From assembly GCA_005656395.1 (NCBI GenBank), contig SRSI01000044.1, positions 992,001 through 1,056,000 on the forward strand: a stretch of 64,000 bases of DNA, given 5' to 3'. Origin of the DNA: Strongyloides papillosus. Lineage: Eukaryota; Nematoda; Chromadorea; Rhabditida; Strongyloididae. Positions 52,159 through 64,000 of the stretch are shown piece by piece. Within the stretch, counting starts at the first letter, position 1; the number at the start of each line of letters is the position of its first letter. A program made the position numbers and the translations under genes. The notes below the pieces were generated by a model. That model saw only the letters and a program-made list of their open reading frames with translations, was not told where the DNA came from and did no database searches.

Positions 52159-53082
52159 TTAGTTTGATTTAACCTTCTTACTCTTTCCTTTACCACCTTT
52201 ACCTCCTTTGATGTATCTTTGGATGAAGAAGTTAATGAACAAAGCAAGGTAAGATACCTCCATTACTGTTGCAACCTTAAAAACTGTATCATCAAAATCA
52301 CAATTAGCACCGAAGACATATATTGCAAAGAACAAATGAAGAAGGATCCAATTAGAGATGATAAATTGTAAAATTTGAATTGTTGTAATTGATTGAGCAA
52401 TAGCTTTTGGGACTCTAATCTTCATTGAAGCAATAAAATAATATGTATACATAAATGCATGTACAAAGAAATTCAAATAAATACCCCATCTATTGAAACC
52501 TGGTGTATATGGGTAGGAGAAGAATGAGTACATCACTGTAAGAACGTGATGATACCAATGGAGGAACATAAGTGGTTTTTTTCTAAGAACAAGGAAGATC
52601 GTATCAATAAGTTCAAACATCTTTGATACCATAAAAAGCCATACCCAATAACCATTAGCACCTTTATTCATATCATAGATTTTACAATATGAACCATATA
52701 TTCCTTTTTCTTGAACAGTTGTGAAGAATTCTCTTGATAACATGATTGTTCCAGTAATTGAGAAGACTGATAAAAAAGCATTCCAAATGTTGAGGGGAAG
52801 TGTAAGTTGGAATGGTTCACGATTCTTCATGATAAATTTGATTGAAAAGATTGTTATGACATATACGATTGAAAGCTATAAAACGTACAAGGAGGTAAGA
52901 AATAAGGTTGATGCGCAGTATTAACTTACTTGAATAGTCAATGGGAAATGTTCAATAATCCAGTCTCTACCCTTATTCTCATCGAATGTTGGTGAAGTAA
53001 CAATGCTAAGGAATCCATCCAAGTCAAATTTTGGTGATGACAAAATTTTATCAGGTAGTCCCTTAAGCAATTCAGATGCCAT
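52159..53082 (-). CDS. ELO-family fatty-acid elongase 1
   Basis: ER membrane condensing enzyme that adds two carbons from malonyl-CoA to acyl-CoA. Exon 1 53082-52930 (51 codons) and exon 2 52875-52159, joined in phase 0 over a 54-base intron, give 289 residues. Signature motifs in order: KMFELIDTIFLVLRKKP, the HxxHH box FLHWYHHVLT, and NFFVHAFMYTYYF, with TIQILQF after. The HWYHH form resembles saturated/monounsaturated (ELOVL3/6-like) elongases more than PUFA types. There are about seven hydrophobic segments. The C-terminus ends KVKSN, a KxKxx ER-retrieval signal. An acceptor-like ctttttag ends eight bases before the ATG. It is the downstream member of a tandem pair. Confidence 0.92.
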
Positions 53083-54637
53083 GATTTTCCCTAAAAAGAC
53101 TTAAGTTAACAATTTACACAATATAAAGCATCTTAGTAAAGAAACTTTTATTAACAGAAGGATATTCATAAAAATGACAAAAAAGAAGAAATGGTGCTAA
53201 TTTAATAAAGCAAAAATATAAATAAATAACATAAAATATTCAAAATAAATCATATTAAGAATATTTTAGAGTATTCACCTATAATATAAGTTGCAAAAAT
53301 ATAAAAACTCTAATATTAAAAATTATATATATGATAAGAACTGTCTATTAAAACTATTACAATCTTATCATTTATTATTATTAGATAATTATGTCAATTT
53401 GCGTATTGAGTATTTTAATGTTATATTGATAAAAAAAATTTTCCCTATAACATTTTCTAATATTTTTACAGTATAAGGTATATTTTTCAAGGAGTATAAT
53501 AAAAATAAATAAAAAATTTCATGATAAAAAATTTTTGGGGAAGCTTGGAATTTTATGTACCATTACATCTAAACTAATTTTTAATAAAACCTATAAGAAG
53601 TTTAAAGTACGCAATAATCTTTGTACAAATTTTTATAATCACAATCTAATTGACGACTTCTTTTCACAAAATGTATCAGGCCATATCATTTTAGAATAGT
53701 GTAATGTAAAATTTAAACTAAGTAGAATGTGTTGTAATTGTATATAAAGTGTTAAGAAATTAAATAATTTAAATTGATATAATTTGATGTAAGTAAAAAT
53801 TTTGATAACATTTATAATACAATTATTATATTAGTGGTTGAGAGAGTGTATTTAACCGAAAAAACTCTTATAAATTTTAAAAAAAGATGTTTAAAAATAA
53901 TTGTTTCATGTCTTTGATATACATTTTAAGATATAGTAAATTAATTCAAAGTTTCTATTTTTAAATTTAAAGCAACCCCTTGTTAGATGTAATGTGGAAA
54001 AAACAAATTAAAATATTTTTGATAAGAAAAGGAAACTATTCAAATTAGGACTTTTATTTATCTTCATGATAAGAAAACACTTTCAAATCTTGTTTAATTT
54101 TTTTTTGTACTTTGGACTTTTCTCTACTTTAAAAAAATAATAAGGTGATCATGTTTTTTGATATTTTATAAAATATTCTGAAGTATAAACAAAATTTTGT
54201 AACTTTAACATTTAATCAAAAATCAACAAATAAAATCTGATGATGTCGGACGATTTCTCTTCCATTACCGATAAATTAAAGATAGATGAAGAATTAATGA
54301 CAATTTATAATTTGCAAATATTAACTTCTAAGAATTAAACAGAGTTAATAAGTTAACATTTTTTTGCAAAAACAAGTCAAACATGATTAGATATCAAATA
54401 AAAGAGATATCGCGTTTGTATCAACTCTTCTTTCCTCCTGTGAAGGCAAATTAATCTGATCAATTTACAGATAAACTACACTAATTGCTACATATAAAAA
54501 TAAAAGTTGTATCAATAATAATTTGTGTATTTTCTTAATTTAAAAAAAATTATAAAAATTAAAGAAAATTATAAAAAAATTAGACAACATAAAGGATTAC
54601 GTGAGTTTTTGTTTTACGAAGTTTAAAATGTATTAAA
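53083..54637. other. Spacer between the two elongase genes
   Basis: A 1.55 kb A+T-rich spacer. Small frames (for example 53291-53476) look random. The upstream region of elongase 1 must lie here. Confidence 0.55.
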
Positions 54638-55515
54638 TTACTCGTTTTTCTTTGATTTTTTGTCAGATACCTTCTTAGGTGCTATGTAAGCTTTGTAAAA
54701 GAATTTAGCAAACAAATACAAATAACTTAAATACATAACTCCTCCTAAAGCTAAAACATTCCATGACGTATTACATCCTTCAACATTTCCAAGTGTCATA
54801 ATATAAACAAGGTGAGAGAAAATTCCAACAGATATGATAAATTGAATAAGTTGAATTGATGTAATGAATTGTCTAAATGCGTTAGGATATCTCTTGCCTA
54901 ATGCGGATGTTCCAAAATAGCTGAAAAATATAATTAATAACATACGATTTTTCTACGAACTTACAAATACATAATAGTATGAACAAAAAGATTCATAACC
55001 AAAGACCATCTAGCCCATGCTTGACTTTCGGAGTATGTTAGAGCAGCATAATAAAATGTAAGAGCATGATGATACCAATGCATAAAAATAACAGGTTTTT
55101 TTCTGAGAATCAACAACATGGTATCTCCAAGTTCTGGGAGTTTACTCATAACAAACATCCATCCCCAATATCCTGTTGTTTGATTTGTATAGTACTCAGC
55201 ATTATAACAATAAGAACCAAAAAATCCGAGATTGTTGATGGACCAAATTAATTCTGGGAGAAGGAAATATAAATCAATGGCAGAAAAGAGTGAGAAACCG
55301 AGATTCCATAATCCAACAACTTTTTGTAAATCAAATGCATCTCTATTCTTCATGATTCTTTGACCAACAAATACTACTACTACGTATGCTAATGAAATCC
55401 AACCACATGTTGGGACCCAGTGAGACATAAAATATTTTGCATCAGTGTTAGACCATTGATCAGAAAAAAGAATATCCGTCATGGATACATATGGAACAGA
55501 ACTATTTTTAGCCAT
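54638..55515 (-). CDS. ELO-family fatty-acid elongase 2
   Basis: Second ER fatty-acid elongase. Exon 1 55515-54965 and exon 2 54920-54638, joined in phase 2 across a 44-base intron, give about 277 residues. Motifs: SKLPELGDTMLLILRKKP, FMHWYHHALT, MNLFVHTIMYFYF and TSIQLIQF, so the histidine box and elongase core are intact. The C-terminus ends KKNE, a canonical KKxx ER-retrieval signal. Intron position differs from elongase 1 (here after the VHTIMY motif, there after residue 51), so the pair is not a very recent copy. An acceptor-like gattacag lies six bases before the ATG. Substrate chain length cannot be told from sequence. Confidence 0.92.
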
Positions 55516-57504
55516 TTTAATCTGTAATCAAAAAAAATTACATGTAAATTCTAATTTTAAAAATATGAAAAATGATAAAAGTGTATAATAAATATTTTTA
55601 AATATCAAAGAGAAAGTAAAAAGAAAACAGAATATGATATAATCTACCTAAAATATTATTTAATTCAATACAGCAATTCATACGTGAGTATAATATCTTT
55701 ACCTCAAATAAAAATAAACACCAACACCTATAATAAACATATATTTGTAAGTCGATAGAAAACTAAAAAAACTTTGGTAAATGAAAATGCTTTAAAGAAT
55801 AAAATTCTACAAAATGAAATAAGGTCTCTATTTACCTTATACAAGTTAATGACAATTAATAAGTATAGAATTGTCTATATTATATAATTGCCATGTTGTG
55901 ATATTGAAAAATTACCTTAAAATTAAAATGTGTTTTAAATGTAACCCTAATGATCATTTATAAAAATTTATATAATACTTCTTATCAGTAAACCAACCTA
56001 CTCTTGGTTAGTAGATTCTACACTTTTATCTTTCTAGAATATTTAATATATGTTGTATACCTTAAAATATAAATAAGCTGTCTACGGGTTCAAAGTATTC
56101 TTTTTAGCCTTAAAACAAATAATTAACATCATGTGTTTCTTTAAATTTTTAAATCACCAATAGGTGAGGAGGTAATATTTCATTTATGTGTCATAAAAAA
56201 AGAACTTTCCAATTATTTTTTATGATTCATAAGTTGTGATATACAATTAAATTTAAAAATATCGAATTTGTTTTATAGTATTCAATGGATTGTTTTCTCT
56301 CACTCTCACTGGCGTATCTTTTTTTACCTTTCTCATTTATTCTCCTTTTTCGTATGACAAAAATCAGTATTCATGAGTATTAAATATTTTACAAATTTTA
56401 AATGAATATATTTTATGTGTGACAAGAATTAATGTAAAATGTGTTAAAAGTATAAAAAATAAACAAGAAAAAGGAATAATTTGATTTGCTAGCTTACATA
56501 AAAAATTGTTAATTTTTAACTATATATGTTTTAATTAACGATAAGGAATATACATAAAACTATAATTTTCAACTTATCAATGGAAATTAAACTTTTTTAT
56601 CTAATAAATATACCTGTAATAAATATATAACCTTTTTTGCAATTAATAGTACTAATTTTACAATATATTCGTCAAACCTCTCACGCCATTTTTGATGGTC
56701 TGAATATCATGTGAAATAAAATATAAGATGATTTACCACTTATTATTTTATATATTAATATAAACAAATCGTTCTTGTCTTTTTATTCAATTGAATTAAA
56801 AAAATTTTTTTCTATTAAATTGTTATTTAGTTTTAAATTTACTAGGAAATTTTGATTTATAAATAAACATATAATTATACCGCAAATATTAATATAAACA
56901 TACAACATACTTTTAAAGTTAAATAATGTTTATCATAAATTTTGAAAAGTATTATTTAAATAAACGAGAGATTTTTATTAACGAGCTTTTAAAGTAATAG
57001 AAAATTATAGTTACAACATAGGGGTTTTGGGAAACATCAATGATGACAAGATTAAAGCTATATAATATTTATACAACCCAATAAATTCTAATTTTTTTCA
57101 AAATTTTTAATAGCAAATAATATGAATAAAATTTTATAAATTATCATTACAATTATGGTAATATTATGAAAATGTACTTATGATGATTGGTATACAAAAT
57201 GCATAATTACAACTTTTCAGTTCATTCTTTTACTTTGCATTATCCCTCATATATTCTCCTCTTGTCCAGAAGTTAATATTTATATTATTGGAAGAAAGTT
57301 TTTATTATTTGTATAAGCATAATGCTATTGTACTTGTTCACTCTTTTACATGACAAAAAAATTAATATAATATATTTATATTTTATTATCCATAAATAAT
57401 ATTATATTTTCTTTTTTCCATACAAAAATACATATGTATATTCATTGTATATGTTAAAATTCAAAAAAAAATCTTTTTACTATAAAAGTTTTTTTTATAG
57501 ATTG
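55516..57504. other. Divergent spacer between elongase 2 and the first SLC35A gene
   Basis: 2.0 kb A+T-rich region that must hold promoters for both directions. No coding-like frame, repeat ends or RNA gene recognised. Confidence 0.55.
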
Positions 57505-59494
57505 ATGGAAAGTACAAAAAATAATGATGATAACAATGAAGTAATTATTCATGATCATGTTATTGATGTGAATGAATCTCATCCACTATTAAAGGGTGAC
57601 GTGTTTTCTAACATTACTATGGAGTGCAATAAAGAACGTAGAAGTAAACATAAAGTTAAAACAAAAAGACGTCCTGTCAAAGGTTTTTCAAAATTACCAA
57701 ATTTAGCAAAAAATGCTGCATTGATTATTCAAGATAAACTTAAAGTATCAATGGTTAGTTTTAACCCTTATATCCTACCAGTAAAAATAATAAATACTCT
57801 ATCCGTAATAGTAAAAAAAGAATTCCCTCAGGATTAAGATGATTTTTATCTATTGCAAAATACACATAAAAAATGAACTTTTTTTATTAATTTTTAAATT
57901 CCTGAGAAAGTAATTTTTTTACAACTTATATTTTAAAGCTATAAGAAAGATTTTTCTAACAATGATTATAATTAATTTTAAAAATTAATTATTTAGTCAA
58001 TTTTTAACTTTAATTTTAAAATTTCTAAATGAAAATTATTTCTAATGAGGACATTTGTATATTAAGGCAACTGTATACTAGAATATGTAGACTTTTAACA
58101 ATAAAAGATTTAAATCTAAGATGTATATCATTTACAAATGTTCTATATATATTTGTGATTCATACAATCTTAGTGATTTTATTGAGGAATACGAGATTAA
58201 TAATATTTTACTATATCTTTAAAAATTTGCACCAAATTAATCTTATTTTACTATAAAGATATGATTTTAAATATTATTATTTTTATCTGCAATTCAACAA
58301 GAAAAAAAATTATTATCAATAGTTAATATTTTTTTCTAAATTTACTTTACTTTTAGAACATGATTGAAGTTCAAAGAGAAAATACAAATTTTAATATTAA
58401 AATACTTATTTTGGTGTGGTTAACATTTCAAAATTCAGCTCATAATCTTCTTATAAGGTATTCTAGAGCCCGTGATGTACAGGATATGTTTTTTTCAACT
58501 TCAGCTGTTTTTAATACTGAGATAATTAAATTAATTATATGTTTGTATATGGTTTTATACGAAACTGGAAGCTTCAAGGGATTGATTAGGCAAATTAATG
58601 CACAAGTTATAAAGCAACCGTTTGATACATTAAAAGTTTGTGTTCCGGCAATGATATATATTGTACAGAATAACTTGTTCTACCTTGCTGCATCACACCT
58701 TGATGCTGCTTCTTTCATGGTATGTTTTAGATAAATTTTCATCTGTTACTTTTTAACAAATATTTTTGAAATTTGCATAAACATTCTTAATCTCTTTTTT
58801 CCTTTCTTATTTTTATTTTCTTTTACTAATAAAAATATTCAAAATATTTTTATAGATCACATCACAACTCAAAATTTTTACAACCGCCCTCTTTTCTGTT
58901 ACAATGTTAAGGAAAAGTCTATTAAAAACACAATGGATTGCATTATTTATTTTATTTATTGGTGTTTCATTGGTGCAAATGCAAACAGGAAAGACTGGTG
59001 GAATAGATCCTAAACAGAAGCCATTTATTGGTTCATTAGCTGTTGTTGGAGCATGTTGTTTATCGGGATTTGCTGGAGTATATTTTGAAAAGATATTAAA
59101 AGGTTCTGCTCCTGTATCTATATGGATGAGAAATGTTCAAATGGCAATTTTTGCAATACCAGCAAGTTTTATAGGAATGTTTACACAAGATGGTTCTTCA
59201 ATTATGGAAAAAGGTATCTATTATGGGTATGACTTTGTTGTATGGTTAACGGTCTTTTGGTATGGTGTAGGGGGTCTATCAGTTGCTGTATGCATAAAAT
59301 ATGCAGATAATATAGCTAAAAACTTCGCCACGTCAGTTTCTATAATATTAAGTACTGTTGGATCAATGTACTTTTTCTCATTCATCCCAAATACGTTATT
59401 TAGTCTAGGTGCTGGACTCGTTATATTAAGTATATTCTTATATAGTTCCACAAATATGTTCGTAAAATTGTTAAAGAAACAAACTATTGTTTGA
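57505..59494 (+). CDS. SLC35A-type nucleotide-sugar transporter 1
   Basis: Golgi or ER antiporter moving a UDP- or CMP-sugar into the lumen in exchange for the nucleotide monophosphate. Exons 58357-58719 and 58856-59494 are secure: NSAHNLLIRYSR, VPAMIYIVQNNLFYLAASHLDA, ITSQLKIFTTALFSV, LSGFAGVYFEKILK and the family hallmark KYADNIAKNFATSVSIIL, with about ten helices. An upstream exon 57505-57753 (83 codons, preceded by ttttttatag, donor gttagt) joins in phase 0 and would add a charged cytoplasmic N-terminus with a dileucine-like ESHPLL; that join is less certain and the exon could be a separate small gene. With it the protein is about 416 residues. Substrate (UDP-Gal, UDP-GlcNAc or other) is not decidable here. 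Confidence 0.85.
57754..58356 (+). other. Presumed intron of SLC35A transporter 1
   Basis: 603 bases between the N-terminal exon and the first membrane exon, with donor gttagt and acceptor cttttag. It contains random A+T-rich frames only. If the N-terminal exon is a different gene, this is an intergenic spacer. Confidence 0.5.
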
Positions 59495-60764
59495 TAAAAT
59501 GATTATATATATAATAGTATATCATCTGGTTAAATATTGTAGCTGTCGTTATTAGATAGTAAGTGATAATTTTTATATTAATATTATATAAATTGATATT
59601 ATAAAATATATATGCACATTCTTGAATTGTTTTTTATTTCCTTACATATTTTATAATATTAGTGTCACTTATACATATTGTCCTATAATAATACGACAAT
59701 ATCTTTGATTTTCTCTATCATAAGCCACCTCATATGTTTGGCCTTATTTATTATATACAAGAAACATTTTATAAACAACATCCACTTTGTTATCCATTAT
59801 ACTGAGAACCAATATAAATGTACACTAAAATTTGAGACTTTAATTTTATTCTTCTAAATCATCAATATATATATAAATTTTATAATATTTTATATGTGAA
59901 AAAAATTTTTTTTATTAATAATCAAGGGAAATATATTTTATAGTCTATATTTTAATTTAAACAAAACTTTTTTTTATTTTAATAATATAAGAAAAAATTA
60001 TTTATTGTATTAAATAAGAATTTAATAATATATTTTTTACCAAGAAGAGGAACGCAATAATTTTTATTAATATTATCAATATTTTAAAGTTTAAGTTATT
60101 ATAATTTATATAATAAATCACCAACATATCACATTTTGTATGAACGTGTTATTTTAATGTTTAATTTTTTATTGTTTTGTAAAATTGTTTTGTATTTTTT
60201 TTTCTATTTAAATAAATTCTTTTCAATGAAATATGCTACAATCATTTTAACATATATGTCCTTTATAATTAATATTTATTAATTTTAAAAAAGTAAAATA
60301 TTTTCTAACAAAAGTAAGTATATCCATCATTCCTTGCAATATATAAAATTTATATTCTTAGCAAAATTAATAATTACCAATTTTATTTTTCTAAAAGTGT
60401 ACTTTATTTTTTTATTGTTTAATAATACTATTATGCTCTGAAATTAAATATATGTAAATATATAGTCAAGTTACTTATCACGTTTAAAAATCTTATATTT
60501 TTAAAATTATTTTTACTTTTTCTCCTAAAAGCTTGTTTTTATTAATTTTTAGAAGATATACTTATCTTGTTTTATATTATTTATTAATAAAATGTTATTA
60601 ATCGTTTTAAACGCCTTAAAAGTACTTTTTAAATAAAGTATTTTTGATTCCATTAATCCTTATTAAGATTATTATAGTTTTATCTATATATTAAATAATT
60701 TTAATATTTAACAAACACTTTATTTTTGGTCAAAAATCATTATTTTTTGGTAAAAATAAGGATA
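59495..60764. other. Spacer between the two SLC35A genes
   Basis: A 1.27 kb A+T-rich region with several long T and A runs. Nothing recognisable. Confidence 0.55.
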
Positions 60765-63493
60765 ATGTCTGAGGAGAAACAAAATGAAATCATTGAAAAT
60801 CCTGGTATAAAAAGTGAGGAGAAAATTGAATTGAAAACGGAGGGTAAGGTACCTCAAGAAAGTAACAATCAGGAAATTAAGAAACCAGAATCACCCTCAC
60901 AAACAGGTATATTATTTAAATAAATTATATATACAGTCCTTTGATTAGTTTTTTTTCATGTGCGTTACCTAATATTGATATTACTTTGATCGCTCCTTGA
61001 TGTCACATCATTTATTATTAAATAATATGCTATATTGTATTTCTGATAGTTTCAGAATTACATCAAAATTAATATTTAATTTCTATAGGATGATAAAATA
61101 TTTAATTTATTAATTTTGACTAAACATCAAAAATTAAAATATTAATAAAAAAAAGTTATAACATAAAAAATGCCTTATGACATATGTCCTTCTTCTTTTA
61201 AAATAATTTTAAAACAAAAAATGAATAATGTTATTATTATTTTTGTAACATTTAACAATTGTTTTCATAGGGATATATTTGAATATTACAAAGACTTAGA
61301 TAAAATGCGGCGCGATCATATATTGTTATACACAAAAGGAGGTCACGTTTATAATAAATCTTTAGTGTAACGCCGTGCAGATATTGTTGTATTTATTATA
61401 ATTCATTTATATAAATTTTCTTTTACATGAAATGTAACAAAACTAGAACTTATACATTTATTAGTTTTCTTTGTTTATTTAATAACTAAAAAGTTTCATA
61501 AATTCTTGTTTCTACAGACAGAATCTTTTTATTAACATTTATATATATTAAAAAAATATATATGTAATATTAAAACTAGGAAATGTCGTAGTATTTTAAC
61601 ATATTTTATCTAACACCCTTTTATCATAAATTATATAATATTTAATTTTCAAGTTAACGTTAAATAGATAAACATTAAATGCAATATGTTTTTTATTATC
61701 TACATTTTCGCTAAATAAAGACTTTCTATCTGTATTGATAGGAAAATTTTTTACAACCGACATATATACATACTTGTAATTATCATTCAAAAATAAGTTT
61801 TATATTCTTTTTTATAGACCAATTGAGAGTGAAATTATGTAAAAAATGCCATCGTTAAAATAATTTTTTTGGTGTAGAGTTTTAAAGTCATTATACATAA
61901 GTATTATTATATATCTATAATAATATCTACTTATAACATTTGTTATATTTTTTTCTAAATTATTTATCATTCAAATAACAATTTATATATACTTTTGACC
62001 ATACGTAATACTCAGTAGGTATAAATAAATATTAAAATTCAAAAAAATAGAAAGTGAAATTAAATAAGCTTCTTTTTATTTATAATATTATATTTCAGCT
62101 ACCATTATTTCTAGATTTTTAGTTTTTAATAATTCTTCTATGTTATACATTTATCAAAAATTAACTAACAAAACTATACCCTCTAACTCTCTCTTCTTCA
62201 ATAAACTTAATATAAAAGAGTTTTTTTCCACTATTATCTTTTTTAATTTATGAGAAAAGCGAATACTTTTAATTATGTGTAAATATACATTTACTGAAAT
62301 ATCTTAAATAAATTTTTTAATTTTCTAGCTAAACTCATCAAATACCTATCATTGTTTATATTGGTTGCTCAAAATGCCTTGAATGTATTGTTTATGCGTC
62401 ATGTAAGATCAAGACCAGGAACTACAATGTTCCTCTCATCTGTCTCAGTCTTTTGGGGTGAGGTTATGAAACTTGTAATTGGATTCTTCTTATTAGTTGG
62501 TGAACAAAAAGGATTAAAAAATGCCTTAACATGTTTATACACAAATTTTTTTGTTGAATACAAAGAACTCCTCAAAACAGCAGTACCATCATTAATCTAC
62601 TCTGTCCAAAATATGCTCCTTTATCATGCTGTATCACATCTTGAAGCTGCAACATTTATGGTCACTTATCAATTAAAAATTCTAACTACTGCTATCTTTA
62701 CTGTTGCCATATTACGTCGCAAATTATCTTTTTTACAATGGATATCATTACTTGTCCTTTTTAGTGGTGTTGTCATTGTACAGTATGATGTTAAATTTTC
62801 AAGTAGTAAAAAAAACATAGAACCAATTAATATTACATCAACATCATCCCCATTAGAAGTTACAACAGAGACATTGAAGGAATTCATCACCACAACAATT
62901 GCTACACCTAAAAAAGAGGGCCGATATCAAAATAGTTTCTTAGGATTATCATTTGTCATAACGGCGTGTGTTCTTTCAGGATTTGCTGGTATATATCTAG
63001 AAAAAATGTTAAAATTTAGTAAAGTATCACTATGGACAAGAAATATACAATTAGCAACACTATCATTGCCACTTCTCTTTGCAATTACTATGGTTAGATT
63101 AAACATATATAAAATAACTTAATAATAAATGTATATAATTATTTTTAGATAAAAGACGGGGACAAGGTTATGAAGGATGGTTTCATGCAAGGGTTTGATT
63201 GGATGGTATGGATAACTGTATTGATCAATGCAGTTGGTGGGTTGATTGTCGCAGTTGTAATAAAATATGCTGATAATATTTTAAAAGGATTTGCTACGTC
63301 AGTCGCCATTATCGTTAGTACAATTGCATCAATTTATCTTTTCAATTTTATACCATCATATATTTTCATAATTGGTGCTGCATTAGTTATAATAGCTGTT
63401 ATAGTATATTCCGTCTTCCCATATAAAGCACCACCACAAACAACACAGACACAACTTGAAATGAATAATCTTTTGAATAAGGCAAACCCATAA
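60765..63493 (+). CDS. SLC35A-type nucleotide-sugar transporter 2
   Basis: Second nucleotide-sugar antiporter. Exons 60765-60906, 62329-63092 and 63149-63493 join in phases 1 and 0 to give about 416 residues. Exon 1 is an acidic cytoplasmic N-terminus (MSEEKQNEIIENPG). Core motifs: LVAQNALNVLFMRHVRS, VPSLIYSVQNMLLYHAVSHL, VTYQLKILTTAIFTV, LSGFAGIYLEKMLK and KYADNILKGFATSVAIIVS, so the transport core looks complete. A Ser/Thr-rich insert of about 55 residues (near STSSPLEVTTETLKEF) sits between two middle helices and is absent from transporter 1. The second donor is gttaga, weaker than the usual gtaag but the only in-phase choice. Similarity to transporter 1 across the whole core marks an old tandem duplication. 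Confidence 0.9.
60907..62328 (+). other. Long first intron of SLC35A transporter 2
   Basis: 1.42 kb with gtatat donor and ttttctag acceptor. A small frame near 61270-61370 follows a tttcatag and ends in a stop after YNKSLV; its phase does not continue exon 1 without a stop, so I leave it uncalled. Confidence 0.6.
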
Positions 63494-63827
63494 AAATAAT
63501 ATTCGTGGTAGTTCAAAAAATATATATATTTATATGTTTAAAACTAATTATTAATATTTTAACTATTCCTTATCATTCATTTTATATTTGTCAATATTTT
63601 TTTATCATAGTATGCTTTTATACTCCTTCTGAATAGTTTTAAAGGCTATCGTTTTAATGTGGTTTTAATTTTTGATTTTTATCAACAAAAATACTCATAC
63701 ATTAAAAATTTATTTTTTCTTGTTATTTTTTAAATTGTTATTTCAACATTAAATATCTAAAAAATTATCTCAATAATTCTACTAATTTTGTAGTGAATGG
63801 AATTATATTAACAATAACATAAAAACT
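63494..63827. other. Short spacer
   Basis: 334 bases of A+T-rich sequence between the SLC35A gene and the next start codon; nothing recognisable. Confidence 0.5.
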
Positions 63828-64000
63828 ATGTATAAGTTTTCTTCATTTTATGCTAGAGTTACGAGTAATATTTATGGTACAATACAACAAGATGATATTG
63901 TTGTAGTCATTGAACCTGATTCAACTAGCGAATCTCGATATAGATGTCGCAATAGCTTCATGGAAGAAGCCTTTATCGAAAAAGATCATTTAAATAAAAT
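63828..64000 (+). CDS. Start of an unrecognised gene (runs off the right edge)
   Basis: ATG at 63828 opens a frame of at least 57 codons to the window end. Composition looks more coding-like than its surroundings: MYKFSSFYARVTSNIYG, then DDIVVVIEPDSTSESRYRC. No signal peptide or known motif is visible. A tag acceptor-like signal lies about 35 bases upstream. I do not recognise the family; the first exon could also end shortly beyond the edge. Confidence 0.5.
   Translation, partial: MYKFSSFYARVTSNIYGTIQQDDIVVVIEPDSTSESRYRCRNSFMEEAFIEKDHLNK

Noticed and set aside
61170..61370. Small frame with an acceptor-like site and the end YNKSLV inside the SLC35A intron
   Set aside because: Joining it to the upstream exon in the required phase meets a stop quickly, and no family is recognisable; it remains at best an unproven alternative exon.

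Overview
This is a eukaryotic window, very rich in A+T by eye, with spliced genes whose introns often run only 36-60 bases (gtaag...tttttag). The gene content is nematode-like: an astacin/EGF/CUB cluster, a MAST-type kinase, a PDE4-type phosphodiesterase, a SWEET sugar transporter, ELO elongases, SLC22 and SLC35A carriers, and splice-acceptor-like tttttag signals a few bases before several start codons, as expected for spliced-leader trans-splicing. The extreme A+T content, tiny introns and clustered astacin-like genes suggest a Strongyloides-type (clade IV) nematode; the genus is inference.

Layout. Minus strand 1-6337: most of a large ankyrin-repeat / FERM-like / RasGEF protein that runs off the left edge. 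A 4.2 kb divergent spacer leads to a plus-strand SLC22-family transporter (10539-12972). A gene-poor stretch follows, holding a decayed, internally deleted mariner-like element (14254-15156) with TIRs and flanking TA. Plus strand 15677-23681: three tandem astacin-EGF-CUB genes in which the zinc-binding HExxHxxGxxH motif has been replaced. The middle copy carries a one-base frameshift, and the third has a new Lys/His/Pro-rich N-terminal region. Minus strand 26097-33505: a MAST-family kinase (kin-4-like). Minus strand 37212-38383: a SWEET transporter. Minus strand 39612-47559: a PDE4-type cAMP phosphodiesterase with up to three candidate first exons. Minus strand 52159-53082 and 54638-55515: two fatty-acid elongases. 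Plus strand 57505-59494 and 60765-63493: two SLC35A nucleotide-sugar transporters in tandem. Plus strand from 63828: the start of an unrecognised gene that leaves the window.

Most genes are housekeeping or signalling genes with recognisable animal relatives. The part that stands out is the 15.7-23.7 kb cluster of astacin-like pseudoenzymes. All three copies share the same replacement at the active site (KKILA for HExxH) and the same signal-peptide exon with a phase-0 intron, while the scaffold cysteines, the SVMH turn and the EGF and CUB-like domains are kept. This suggests a secreted, non-catalytic family that duplicated after losing activity. Two small paralog pairs (elongases, SLC35A) show that local tandem duplication is common here.

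All gene models were assembled by eye from open frames and splice signals; no alignment, transcript or database search was run.
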